Part shown: one piece after another, positions 1 to 7,605 of the stretch
Layout of the letters: each line of letters opens with the position of its first letter
Position numbering within the stretch: the first letter of the stretch is position 1
NCBI GenBank assembly: GCA_944392795.1
Contig: CALXXX010000020.1
Span: forward strand, 1 to 33,748
Origin: an uncultured Alphaproteobacteria bacterium
Lineage (GTDB): Bacteria > Pseudomonadota > Alphaproteobacteria > CAAHEQ01 > UBA3637
Reading direction: 5' to 3'
Length of the DNA: 33,748 nt
Program-made: the position numbers and the translations under genes
Notes under the pieces: generated by a model
Told to the model about the DNA's origin: nothing
What the model saw: only the letters and a program-made list of their open reading frames with translations
The model's database searches: none

Positions 1-262
1 TCATCGTATAACCCATAGAAGACAACTCATCTTGTAAATCCGGAAACTTAAACCCATATCCCGTCGGTCGTATCTGATAATACTCATCTATCATCGGCAC
101 ATTCGAGGCACGTAACATCACATCATGGATCGTCTCGTTCGCTTTATACTTGTTCATCGCATATGTAAATCCAAACAATGCCGCTATGCTCAATACACCC
201 ACAATAACCAGCACCCCCAGCATCTCTATCATGCTGCGGCCAGAATTGCCTTTTCTTTGCAA
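1..262 (-). CDS. Type IV prepilin-like protein, partial (N-terminus present)
   Basis: I read this gene from a TTG start at 262-260, preceded by an AAGGAGA ribosome site (269-275) with a 6-base spacer; the frame is open to the window edge (87 codons). The N-terminus has a short charged leader ending in Gly8, then RSMIEMLGVLVIVGVLS. This matches a type IV prepilin or pseudopilin: Gly at -1, Glu at +5 (Glu13) and a long hydrophobic helix. Position +1 is Arg, where classical pilins have Phe or Met. After the helix comes a soluble stretch with an Asp/Glu and Tyr-rich segment. Family knowledge says such proteins are cleaved by a PilD-like peptidase and assembled at the inner membrane; none of that machinery is in the window. 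Codon use favours G-ending codons (CTG, GTG, GGG, CCG), unlike the TTA/CTT-rich genes nearby. The exact role, pilus or secretion pseudopilin, cannot be decided. Confidence 0.8.
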   Translation of the reverse strand, partial: MQRKGNSGRSMIEMLGVLVIVGVLSIAALFGFTYAMNKYKANETIHDVMLRASNVPMIDEYYQIRPTGYGFKFPDLQDELSSMGYTM

Positions 263-327
263 TTTACTTCTCCTTTAACCTATTATATTTTAAAAATAAA
301 ATCTAAAAAGACTCTTTTTACTTAAAC

Positions 328-642
328 TTAAACAGCAGGAGCCGGAATTTTCGTAACATGTTTTACAGGAACCATATACTCCCGAACAATGGCATCATCA
401 TGTATCTCAACCATAAGCAATTTTTGCAACTTTATTAAAGAAGAACGCACTTCATCAGGTATCTCACTCAAATAAATAGTTTGTCCCTCATTTCGATATA
501 AAACAACTTTATCTTTCCCATCATAAATTATTTGAGGATTATTCACGCCGCCTAAACGAGCGCGAATGGCAATTAAAATCTCGTCCTCTTCATTTAAAAG
601 AATCTCATACTCATTAATCGGTTCAACAACAACATCAGACAT
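328..642 (-). CDS. Hypothetical protein, 104 aa
   Basis: I do not recognise this gene. It encodes 104 residues with an acidic N-terminal half (VVVEPINEYEILLNEEDEI), alternating hydrophobic segments consistent with a small alpha/beta fold, and a Pro/Ala-rich tail. There is no signal peptide, membrane helix or clear metal-binding motif, so it is probably cytoplasmic. The ATG at 642 has a purine-rich AAGGTAGG upstream. It lies between the prepilin-like gene (65 bases downstream) and uppP (121 bases upstream), all on the minus strand. The gaps are too wide to prove one operon. Codon use resembles the core genes rather than the prepilin. It is probably a real gene because it is open across its full length, has a plausible ribosome site and does not overlap a better candidate. 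Confidence 0.65.
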   Translation of the reverse strand: MSDVVVEPINEYEILLNEEDEILIAIRARLGGVNNPQIIYDGKDKVVLYRNEGQTIYLSEIPDEVRSSLIKLQKLLMVEIHDDAIVREYMVPVKHVTKIPAPAV

Positions 643-763
643 AGGCGACCTACCTTACTTTTTAGTAAACACGATAACTATTCTTTAGATATAACTCATT
701 TTTTGGAATAAAAAAAGGGAAATTTTAACTTTTTTATGACAAAAACCTTGCTAAATTTTAGCC

Positions 764-1546
764 TTAACAGAAAAACCACAATAAGTAAAAACCTAACAAA
801 ATTCTATATGCGGCAAAAATAAAAAAAGATTTTGTCTTAACCCACTTCATTAAAAACCAAACAGCCGTTAAGCCACCGACAAAAGAAAATATAATTCCCA
901 ACCAAAAAGACTGATTTAAAACTCTTAAATCATGCACCAACCACAAACCTCCTATATGCCAAATCGCCGCGGCAGCTATAACTGGGACAGAAAGCATCAT
1001 AGAAAACTGAGCTGCATCTGGACGCTTCATTCCACGTACACGAGCCGCTATCATTGTAATACCTGAGCGGCTTGTTCCAGGAATCAAAGCCAAACATTGC
1101 GCACAGCCGATATAAAACGCATCTTTTAGACTTATTCCGTCGATTGTTTTCTTTTTTTGACTTTTTTTATCCGCCCAATATAAAACAACTCCAAAAAATA
1201 TAAGTGTAAAAGCTATAATAAACGGGCTACGCAAAGTTGTTTCAACCCACTTTTCTAATAGAAAACCGACAATCAATGCGGGAATTGTTCCGACGACTAG
1301 GCACAAAAACAAATGTTGAGATGAACCTTTTTTATAAAAGCCTGTCAAAATATTCCAAAAAGAAGGCCAAAAATAGACTACTACAGCAAATAAAGTACCG
1401 ACATGCATCCCAATATCCATTGCAATGCCCTGATCATCCCAACCTGTAAAATATGGCACCAAAATTAAATGAGCTGACGAGCTGACCGGCAAAAACTCTG
1501 TAATGCTTTGAACAAGAGCCAGGACAAAAGTTTGAAATATTTCCAT
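764..1546 (-). CDS. uppP: Undecaprenyl-diphosphatase UppP (BacA family)
   Basis: This integral inner-membrane phosphatase converts undecaprenyl diphosphate to undecaprenyl phosphate, recycling the lipid carrier used for peptidoglycan and other surface polymers; overproduction gives bacitracin resistance in other bacteria. The 260-residue length is normal. The two signature segments are visible: ITEFLPVSSSAHL near residues 15-27, with the catalytic Glu and Ser-rich loop, and PGTSRSG near the middle, with the catalytic Arg. About seven to eight hydrophobic helices fill the rest. The ATG at 1546 is preceded by a weak AGGTG. The gene is divergent from comEC, so the 80 bases between their chosen starts must hold both promoters. 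Nothing odd is seen in the protein. Confidence 0.96.
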   Translation of the reverse strand: MEIFQTFVLALVQSITEFLPVSSSAHLILVPYFTGWDDQGIAMDIGMHVGTLFAVVVYFWPSFWNILTGFYKKGSSQHLFLCLVVGTIPALIVGFLLEKWVETTLRSPFIIAFTLIFFGVVLYWADKKSQKKKTIDGISLKDAFYIGCAQCLALIPGTSRSGITMIAARVRGMKRPDAAQFSMMLSVPVIAAAAIWHIGGLWLVHDLRVLNQSFWLGIIFSFVGGLTAVWFLMKWVKTKSFFIFAAYRILLGFYLLWFFC

Positions 1547-1626
1547 ATAACACCTACGATTTTATGTAGACCTTTTTATCTTTTGTGGTATATCATTTCC
1601 CAGACAAAAAGAAAAGAATAAAAGTA

Positions 1627-3660
1627 ATGAAATTGATAAATAAAATCAAAACAATTTTCATAGAAGAGCATGATAGATGGCTTTTATGGCTACCTGTTGC
1701 TTTTGGTGCCGGAATAGTTCTTTATTTTTTGTTGCCGACAGAACCATCTTTTTATTGGAGTTTTATTTTACCTACTTTAACAGGAATACTACTCTTCTTC
1801 TCTAAGAAAAAGCTTCCTCTGTTTTATCTGGCTTTATTTTTGTTCTTTACCGCTTTAGGTTTTGCACGTATTCAAGTTCGAGCTCATTTAGTTCAAGCGC
1901 CTGTCTTAGACAAAATATACTATAATGTCACGATTGAAGGACGAGTTGAAAAAAATGAATTTTTCTCTTCTGCTCAACGTCTGACATTAACAGACTTAAA
2001 AACGAATAAGCTCCCAATAAAGCTTCAAAAAGTCAGAATACGCGTTAATAGTCTCAAAACAATTGCACACCAAAACGATATCATTCGTTTAAGAGCTACG
2101 CTGAGGCCTCCTGCATTACCTGCTTATCCGAACGGATACGCTTTTATTCGTCGCGCATGGTTTATGGAATTAGGAGCGACAGGTTATTCTCTATCCGGGA
2201 TAGAAATTCTAAAAGAAGGAAAATTAACATATCTTCATCAAATATTAGATAAAATACGAACACAAATTACACTTCACCTTATGAAAATACTCCCATCAGA
2301 ACAGGCATCCGTTGCTATTCCACTGGTCGTAGGTGAACAAGGCGTTGCTTCTCAGAACACCTATGATACGTATCGTGATGCCGGTATTGTTCATGTCCTT
2401 TCTGTTTCTGGTTTTCATATGACACTCATTGCCGGACTTATCTTTGCTTTTGTTCGATTTTCTTTAGCTCTTTTTCCTGCTTTGGCCCTTCGCATAAACA
2501 CAAAGAAAGTCAGTGCTGTATTAGCTTTAATCATAACTTTTTTCTACTTGTTAATCTCTGGACAAGCTGTTCCAGCAGAACGTAGTTTTTTGATGATTGC
2601 CGTTATTCTATTGGCTGTTTTATTCGATAGACAAGCTTTATCTATGCGCAATGTTTGCTGGGCTGGTTTTATCATTCTACTTTTTATTCCTGAAAGCATT
2701 ATGACTGCCAGTTTTCAATTATCTTTCGGAGCTGTTATTGCTTTAATTGCAGGCTATGAAACTTTCAGGACACCAATTTCTCGATTTATTCAAAAGAAAA
2801 GATCTAAATTATCACGTTTTTTATGGACTGCTTTTTTAGGCTTTTTACTAACAAATGTTGTCGCACATATTGCCACAGCGCCAATAGGCATTTATCATTT
2901 TCACAGATATGCCAACTATGGTATTTTAGGAAACTTTCTGACAAGTTCTCTTTTTGCATTTATTATTATGCCATTGCTTTTAATAGGAACCATTCTTATT
3001 CCATTCAAAATTGATACGTTTTTCTTTCAAAGTGCTGGATTTTTCTTAGAGCTTGTCGGAAAAATAGCTGAACATATTGCCTCTTTACCCAAAGCTTCCG
3101 TTGTCCTTCCCTCTTTTACAGACTGGGGATATGGGCTCGTTCTTTTGGGAGGTCTATGGATTTGTCTTTGGAAGAAAAAATGGCGCTTGTTAGGAACCAT
3201 CCCAATATGCATAGGCTTATCAACAGTCTTTTTTATTAATTCTCCGGATGTTTACATAGCACAAGGTGGTAAATTATTTGCTATTCGAAACGAGCAAAAT
3301 ACTTTTCACTTTTCGGAAAAGCGGAAAGAACGTTATGTGCGCTCACAGTGGATGGAAGCTGCCGGCGTTGATCCAAAAACGGCACCCAAAACAAAACGCC
3401 TTATCGAGCAAAAATATACCGTCAAAGGCTTATCTATTGCCCTTGATACAAGTGAATGTCCAAATGCAGATATTGCTTTTATTCGAGATAAATATCCTCA
3501 AGAACCTTGTCTATCTTCTCAGGTTATTGACAGAAACACACTATGGCAAAAAGGAACACATGTTATTTATATCCAAAATGGGAAATATCGATTGGAAAAT
3601 GCTGCGGATAGTTTAGGAAAACGTCTATGGAACCCTTTATATCAAAGAAGTTTAAAATGA
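1627..3660 (+). CDS. comEC: ComEC/Rec2-family DNA uptake channel protein (short alphaproteobacterial form)
   Basis: This is a polytopic inner-membrane protein of the ComEC/Rec2 family, which passes single-stranded DNA into the cytoplasm during transformation. The N-terminus has two to three hydrophobic helices and a DUF4131-like soluble region. The competence domain follows, with VPLVVGEQG-type and SVSGFHMTLIAGL motifs near residues 240-275 and a GQAVPAERSF motif about 60 residues later. The C-terminal 130 residues are soluble and lack the HxHxDH metallo-beta-lactamase motif of longer ComEC proteins, as is common in alphaproteobacteria. I chose ATG 1627 (677 residues); a GTG at 1585 in frame would add 14 residues but lies only 38 bases from the divergent uppP start. 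No other competence gene is in the window, so actual transformability is unknown. Confidence 0.9.
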   Translation: MKLINKIKTIFIEEHDRWLLWLPVAFGAGIVLYFLLPTEPSFYWSFILPTLTGILLFFSKKKLPLFYLALFLFFTALGFARIQVRAHLVQAPVLDKIYYNVTIEGRVEKNEFFSSAQRLTLTDLKTNKLPIKLQKVRIRVNSLKTIAHQNDIIRLRATLRPPALPAYPNGYAFIRRAWFMELGATGYSLSGIEILKEGKLTYLHQILDKIRTQITLHLMKILPSEQASVAIPLVVGEQGVASQNTYDTYRDAGIVHVLSVSGFHMTLIAGLIFAFVRFSLALFPALALRINTKKVSAVLALIITFFYLLISGQAVPAERSFLMIAVILLAVLFDRQALSMRNVCWAGFIILLFIPESIMTASFQLSFGAVIALIAGYETFRTPISRFIQKKRSKLSRFLWTAFLGFLLTNVVAHIATAPIGIYHFHRYANYGILGNFLTSSLFAFIIMPLLLIGTILIPFKIDTFFFQSAGFFLELVGKIAEHIASLPKASVVLPSFTDWGYGLVLLGGLWICLWKKKWRLLGTIPICIGLSTVFFINSPDVYIAQGGKLFAIRNEQNTFHFSEKRKERYVRSQWMEAAGVDPKTAPKTKRLIEQKYTVKGLSIALDTSECPNADIAFIRDKYPQEPCLSSQVIDRNTLWQKGTHVIYIQNGKYRLENAADSLGKRLWNPLYQRSLK

Positions 3661-3717
3661 AGACTTGATTCTTTTTTCTTTTCAAGTCAAAATAAAGCAA
3701 AAAGAAAGGAGTTCATC

Positions 3718-4167
3718 ATGAAAAAGTATCTTTTAGCATTTATATTAGGCATTATCCCTTTAACAGGTTGTTTTCAAACAGCGGATATTGAACCATCATT
3801 TAGATCTGATATATCTACACCACAAGGTGGAATGCAACCGCCTCCCAACTTTGCACAATTTAAAGATATTCCTATTCCAGAAAAAGCAACAATGGACTTA
3901 AAACGCACGCTGTTATTCGGTAGCGATCCGCTTATTGGTCGATTAGTTTTCAATGCCCCATATAACCAAACAAGCGTCTTTGATTTTTATATGTTGGAAA
4001 TGCCGAAATTCGGTTGGAAAGAAATTACGGTTATCAGAACGCAAAACAGCATTATGACATTTGAACGAGACAATCGTATTGCCACAATTCAATTGAGTTC
4101 CGTAGCTGTCGGCGGAACAGATGTGTTGTTTGATATTTCTTTTGCGAAAAACAACAAGGCTTATTAA
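3718..4167 (+). CDS. Putative lipoprotein, 149 aa
   Basis: The N-terminus is a lipoprotein signal: MKK, a hydrophobic stretch and a lipobox LTGC with Cys18, so the mature protein should be lipid-anchored in the periplasm. Mature residues are about 130, with a Pro/Gln-rich linker followed by one compact domain (FDFYMLEMPKFGWKEI, then MTFERDNRIATIQLSS). That pattern of one helix and several strands resembles small alphaproteobacterial lipoproteins of unknown function. AAAGAAAGGAG sits 7 bases before the ATG. It lies 57 bases after comEC on the same strand, with a 7-bp inverted repeat (GACTTGA/TCAAGTC, 3662-3668 and 3682-3688) between them that lacks a T-run. Its stop overlaps the mutY stop on the other strand by 4 bases. 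No function is assigned. Confidence 0.8.
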   Translation: MKKYLLAFILGIIPLTGCFQTADIEPSFRSDISTPQGGMQPPPNFAQFKDIPIPEKATMDLKRTLLFGSDPLIGRLVFNAPYNQTSVFDFYMLEMPKFGWKEITVIRTQNSIMTFERDNRIATIQLSSVAVGGTDVLFDISFAKNNKAY

Positions 4168-5165
4168 CTCAATTTTTTCAATACTTTTTTCATTAAAGTT
4201 GAAAAAGCATAAGAAGATAGCTCTGTTTTCGAGACAAAAATACCTTCTTTCAAACAAAAAGGTATTTCATTTACCGTTGTTTCATATAGATTTAAAGTTA
4301 AGTCAAAATGCGTAAAAACATGATGTATTTTTTGATGCTTGTCTATCCATTCACTTTGAAAAGGAAAAGATACACCATCGTCAGTCCAAGGTAATTCCCA
4401 AAGTCCGGAAAGCAATCCTTTCCCTTTTCTTTTTTGAATAAAAAGTCGACATTTTTTATCCCAGACAGCTAGAACAACACCTTCTTTTTTCTTTTTCTCC
4501 ATTTTTTTGAGAATAGGAATTTCCTCTACAATACCCAACTTAACCGCTTTACAAGATTGAACCCAAGGACAAATCGTACAAAGAGGCTTTTGAGGACGAC
4601 AAACTGTTGCGCCCAAATCCATAATTGCCGAAGCATAATCTGCTCCATGTTCCTGAGAAGTTAACTTCTGTGCTCGAGCATAAATATCATTTTTATCGAT
4701 TGCTTTTTGAATACCATATAACCGAGCGATTACACGGATAACATTTCCATCCACGACTGTTTCCGGCTGGTTAAAAGCAAAAGCGCAAATACTGGACGCT
4801 GTGTAAGGACCTATACCCGGCAAAGACAACAACGTTTCTCTTTGAGCCGGAAAATGCCCGCCATATTGTTGAACAATAATTTGAGCACATTCATGCATTT
4901 TTTTGGCCCGCGTATAATACCCAAGTCCCTGCCAGGCATGCAAAACTTCATCTATGGAAGCTTCCGCTAAAACCTCTATTCTTGGAAATCTTTTCATCCA
5001 TTTTAAGAAATAATCATATACGGTTTGAACCGTTGTTTGTTGAAGCATAATCTCAGAAACCCAAACAGCATAGGCATCCGGTGCAGCTCCCCCTTTTGTC
5101 CGCCAAGGTAAATCACGACCGTTCTGAGCGTACCAAGATAAAAGTGCGTTTGTTAAATCTTTCAT
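4164..5165 (-). CDS. mutY: Adenine DNA glycosylase MutY
   Basis: MutY removes adenine mispaired with 8-oxoguanine, protecting against G:C to T:A mutation. The N-terminal helix-hairpin-helix glycosylase domain carries the catalytic Glu38 in VSEIMLQQT, the hairpin LPGIGPYTA, and the catalytic Asp in VVDGNVIRV. The iron-sulfur loop follows with the spacing C-x6-C-x2-C-x5-C (CRPQKPLCTICPWVQSC). The C-terminal third is the NUDIX-like 8-oxoG recognition domain (LFIQKRKGKGLLSGLWELP, then HVFTHFDLTL). At 333 residues it is full length. The ATG overlaps the stop of the upstream ClpB-like gene (ATGA, 5162-5165), so the two are probably translationally coupled. All catalytic and cluster residues are present. 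Confidence 0.97.
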   Translation of the reverse strand: MKDLTNALLSWYAQNGRDLPWRTKGGAAPDAYAVWVSEIMLQQTTVQTVYDYFLKWMKRFPRIEVLAEASIDEVLHAWQGLGYYTRAKKMHECAQIIVQQYGGHFPAQRETLLSLPGIGPYTASSICAFAFNQPETVVDGNVIRVIARLYGIQKAIDKNDIYARAQKLTSQEHGADYASAIMDLGATVCRPQKPLCTICPWVQSCKAVKLGIVEEIPILKKMEKKKKEGVVLAVWDKKCRLFIQKRKGKGLLSGLWELPWTDDGVSFPFQSEWIDKHQKIHHVFTHFDLTLNLYETTVNEIPFCLKEGIFVSKTELSSYAFSTLMKKVLKKLS

Positions 5166-6910
5166 GAGGATTTAGATTTTTTACTAAACATAACAACTTT
5201 TTTACCGGTCTCATTCATCGTCACTAAAACTTCCTGTCCCGGTTGAACTTTTCCTTGCATAATTAAAAAAGCCAATGGATTTTCAATCTCGTGTTGCAAT
5301 AATCGTTTCAAAGCACGAACACCGAATTTAGATGTGAAAACTTCATCCACAAACCATTGTTTAGCCTTATCATCAACAGTCACATGATAACCGACAGCTT
5401 CGGCTCGCTTTAATAATTTACCTAAATGAATTTCAATAATCTGACGCAAATGATCTTCATTTAATTGATGGAAGGTCACAATATCATCAATACGGTTTAA
5501 GAACTCCGGACGGAAATATTGAGTTAAGACTTCAATACGTTGATAACTTGGCAAATCTGAGGCAACGTTAGATGTCATAATAATAATGGTATTTCTAAAA
5601 TCAACCGTTACACCCTTACTATCTGTCAAACGACCATCGTCTAACACCTGCAACAACAAAGTTAAAATATCCGGATTAGCCTTTTCAATTTCATCGAATA
5701 ACACCACTTGGAAAGGCTTTAATCGAACACCTTCCGTCAATAAACCGCCCAGTTCAAAACCCGGTGTTCCCGGAGGGGGACCAATCATTCGCGTCACACT
5801 TGATTTTTCCATATATTCTGACATATCCAAGCGTAACAAAGCCGTTTCATCATTAAAAATAAATTCTGCCAAAGATTTAGAAAGCTCAGTGTTACCAACA
5901 CCAGTTGTACCAAGAAACCAAAAAGAACCAATCGGTCGATTAGGATCTTGCAATCCGGAACGAGAACGACGTAAAGCATTGGCAACAACAACAACTGCAT
6001 TATCTTGTCCGACAACACGTTTCCGTAAATACTCTTCTGCCAAAGCTAAACGCTTTTTATCTTCGACATCTACTTTTTCCAACGGAATACCCGTCCAAGC
6101 AGCCACCGTCCTCATTGTATGTTCAATCGTAACGGTTTTATCATCAGCCTTCATTTTACCTTCCGCATGATCCATCAAAAGTAAACTTGCGGCATCATCT
6201 AACAAATCAATTGCTTTTTCTGGCAACTGCCGCTGCTTAATATAACGATGAGACAAATTAACTGCCGCTTTAACAACATCATCCGGAATAACAACATCAT
6301 AGTGCTTTTCAAAACGGTGCTTCTGAGCCTGAACTATTTTTACAGCTTCATCTTGCGTTGGCTCCTCTAAAAAAAGAGTTTGAAAATGCTGTAAAACAGC
6401 AACATCTTTTTCAACATATCCTCGATAACTTAGAGGATCGGCTTCCATAATACAATTAACCGTTCCTTCCATGACTTTCAGCTTTAAAAATTTAGCTGCT
6501 TCGATATTTTCTGGATTCACATCTGTTCTAACCAAGAAACTAACATCTTTTGTATAAAGAATCTTTTGTCCTTGAGAAGCATAAATATCTTCAAAAACCT
6601 CTTTCAATCTTTGAGCATACTCCTCATCGTTTTTTGTATCCAACATAATTGTTGCGACATCAACCCCAATAATATGTTTATTTTTCAAAGCTTCCGGAGC
6701 TTGTTCAGAAATCAAATAGGCAGCTAATCCTTCTACCAAAGCTGTTTTACCAATGCCGGAAGGTCCAACGATTAGGGGATTATTTTTAGCCTCGCGCAAC
6801 AAAATATGGACAAGTCGGTTAATTTCTTCCGACCGACCGACCAAAGCTGTTAATTCACCTTTTTTGGCCTTTTCCGTATAATCAATTAAATATTTAGAAA
6901 TTTCAGACAT
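5162..6910 (-). CDS. Degenerate ClpB-like AAA+ protein lacking N- and M-domains
   Basis: This 582-residue protein has two AAA+ modules aligned by eye with ClpB; the closest match is the second module (DPNRPIGSFWFLG) and the C-terminus (LKRLLQHEIENPLA). The ClpB N-domain is absent, and the roughly 125-residue coiled-coil M-domain is replaced by about 15 residues (near 244-260). Module 1 keeps Walker A (GPSGIGKT, 49-56), but the Walker B region reads ILYTKDV instead of ILFIDEI, and the paired arginines of LERRFQ are VLQHFQ. In module 2, Walker A reads GTTGVGNT, so the essential Lys is Asn340; the pore loop GYVG is GTPG. Walker B (VVLFDEIEK), sensor 1, the arginine finger (EFLNRID) and sensor 2 are kept. 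It probably is not a working disaggregase. The frame is intact, so I treat it as a diverged paralogue rather than a pseudogene. It heads a two-gene unit with mutY. Confidence 0.85.
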   Translation of the reverse strand: MSEISKYLIDYTEKAKKGELTALVGRSEEINRLVHILLREAKNNPLIVGPSGIGKTALVEGLAAYLISEQAPEALKNKHIIGVDVATIMLDTKNDEEYAQRLKEVFEDIYASQGQKILYTKDVSFLVRTDVNPENIEAAKFLKLKVMEGTVNCIMEADPLSYRGYVEKDVAVLQHFQTLFLEEPTQDEAVKIVQAQKHRFEKHYDVVIPDDVVKAAVNLSHRYIKQRQLPEKAIDLLDDAASLLLMDHAEGKMKADDKTVTIEHTMRTVAAWTGIPLEKVDVEDKKRLALAEEYLRKRVVGQDNAVVVVANALRRSRSGLQDPNRPIGSFWFLGTTGVGNTELSKSLAEFIFNDETALLRLDMSEYMEKSSVTRMIGPPPGTPGFELGGLLTEGVRLKPFQVVLFDEIEKANPDILTLLLQVLDDGRLTDSKGVTVDFRNTIIIMTSNVASDLPSYQRIEVLTQYFRPEFLNRIDDIVTFHQLNEDHLRQIIEIHLGKLLKRAEAVGYHVTVDDKAKQWFVDEVFTSKFGVRALKRLLQHEIENPLAFLIMQGKVQPGQEVLVTMNETGKKVVMFSKKSKSS

Positions 6911-6930
6911 TGGACTTCCTTTCTTATTTT

Positions 6931-6959
6931 TTTATATTTTACAGCGCCTGTCTTAACAA
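6931..6959 (-). promoter_or_regulatory. Predicted promoter for the ClpB-like/mutY unit
   Basis: Read on the minus strand, a TTGTTA -35 element (6954-6959) and TATAAA -10 element (6931-6936) are separated by exactly 17 bases. The expected start is near 6924, about 13 bases from the ATG at 6910, and AAGGAA lies in between. The spacer contains a short dyad, ACAG-GCG-CTGT, which could be an operator but is too short to assert. No heat-shock (sigma-32 type) CCCCAT box is seen, although clpB genes usually have one. Confidence 0.55.
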
Positions 6960-7004
6960 AAGATTAAGGAATTTAGGCAACAATAAGAAGATAAGGAGAC
7001 AAAT

Positions 7005-7589
7005 ATGACTTTTCAAAAAATAACTGTTTTTGGCGGAGCGTCAAAGACAATTAACGGAGATTATGCTCCTGCGGCCTATCGATTAGGAGAGCTCATCGGC
7101 CAAAAAGGAGCTACTCTTGTTTTTGGTATCGGAGACAATGGAATGATGGGAGAAGTCTTCCGCGGAGCTTTATCTCAAAATACACCTATTCGAGGAATCA
7201 CGACAGAAAAATTACTGGACTTACAATGTGAAGATCCTTCCCTTTTTAAAGAAGGAGAAATTGAAATTGTCCCCAATTTATCTGTTCGCAAAAAACAAAT
7301 GTTCTTAGAAGGGGACGTCATGTTTATTCTTCCGGGTGGTTGGGGAACAATTGATGAATTTTCGGAATTCGCCGTTCTGATACAAACAGGTGAAATTATG
7401 AAAAAGCCTCTTGTCTTCATTAACCTAAGTGGTTTTTGGTCTCCTCTTAAAGAGCAGTTAGAAAGAATGTATACCGATGGCTGTGTGAACGAAGCTCGAT
7501 TAGATTTTGTTGCTTTTGCTGACAGTGTAGAGGATGCTTTTATAAAAGCTCAAGAGATACAAGATAAATTAGATGCGATTGCATCTTAA
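7005..7589 (+). CDS. LOG-family protein (TIGR00730-like nucleotide-binding Rossmann fold)
   Basis: The 194-residue protein has the two signatures of the LOG / lysine-decarboxylase-like family: a Gly-rich loop GIGDNGMMGEV near residues 45-55 and PGGWGTIDE near 110-118. Family members hydrolyse nucleoside 5'-monophosphates (cytokinin riboside phosphates in plants and some bacteria; nucleotide 5'-monophosphate nucleosidase activity elsewhere). The Arg-Lys of SVRKKQMF, just before the second motif, matches the substrate-binding position. It is cytoplasmic with no signal. AAGGAG lies 6-7 bases before the ATG. It is divergent from the ClpB-like gene and convergent with pyrG, whose stop is 16 bases away, so it is probably transcribed alone. 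The physiological substrate is not known from sequence. Confidence 0.88.
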   Translation: MTFQKITVFGGASKTINGDYAPAAYRLGELIGQKGATLVFGIGDNGMMGEVFRGALSQNTPIRGITTEKLLDLQCEDPSLFKEGEIEIVPNLSVRKKQMFLEGDVMFILPGGWGTIDEFSEFAVLIQTGEIMKKPLVFINLSGFWSPLKEQLERMYTDGCVNEARLDFVAFADSVEDAFIKAQEIQDKLDAIAS

Positions 7590-7605
7590 TCCTCTATTTT
7601 CTTTC

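Noticed and set aside
1585-1626. GTG start for ComEC
   Set aside because: It lacks a ribosome site and would leave only 38 bases to the divergent uppP start; ATG 1627 is preferred, although not proven.
3662-3688. Inverted repeat GACTTGA/TCAAGTC after comEC as a terminator
   Set aside because: The 7-bp stem has a 13-base loop and no T-run follows; too weak to call.
5586-6170. Long plus-strand open frame across the ClpB-like gene
   Set aside because: It is antisense to a well-supported gene, has no ribosome site and shows no family resemblance.
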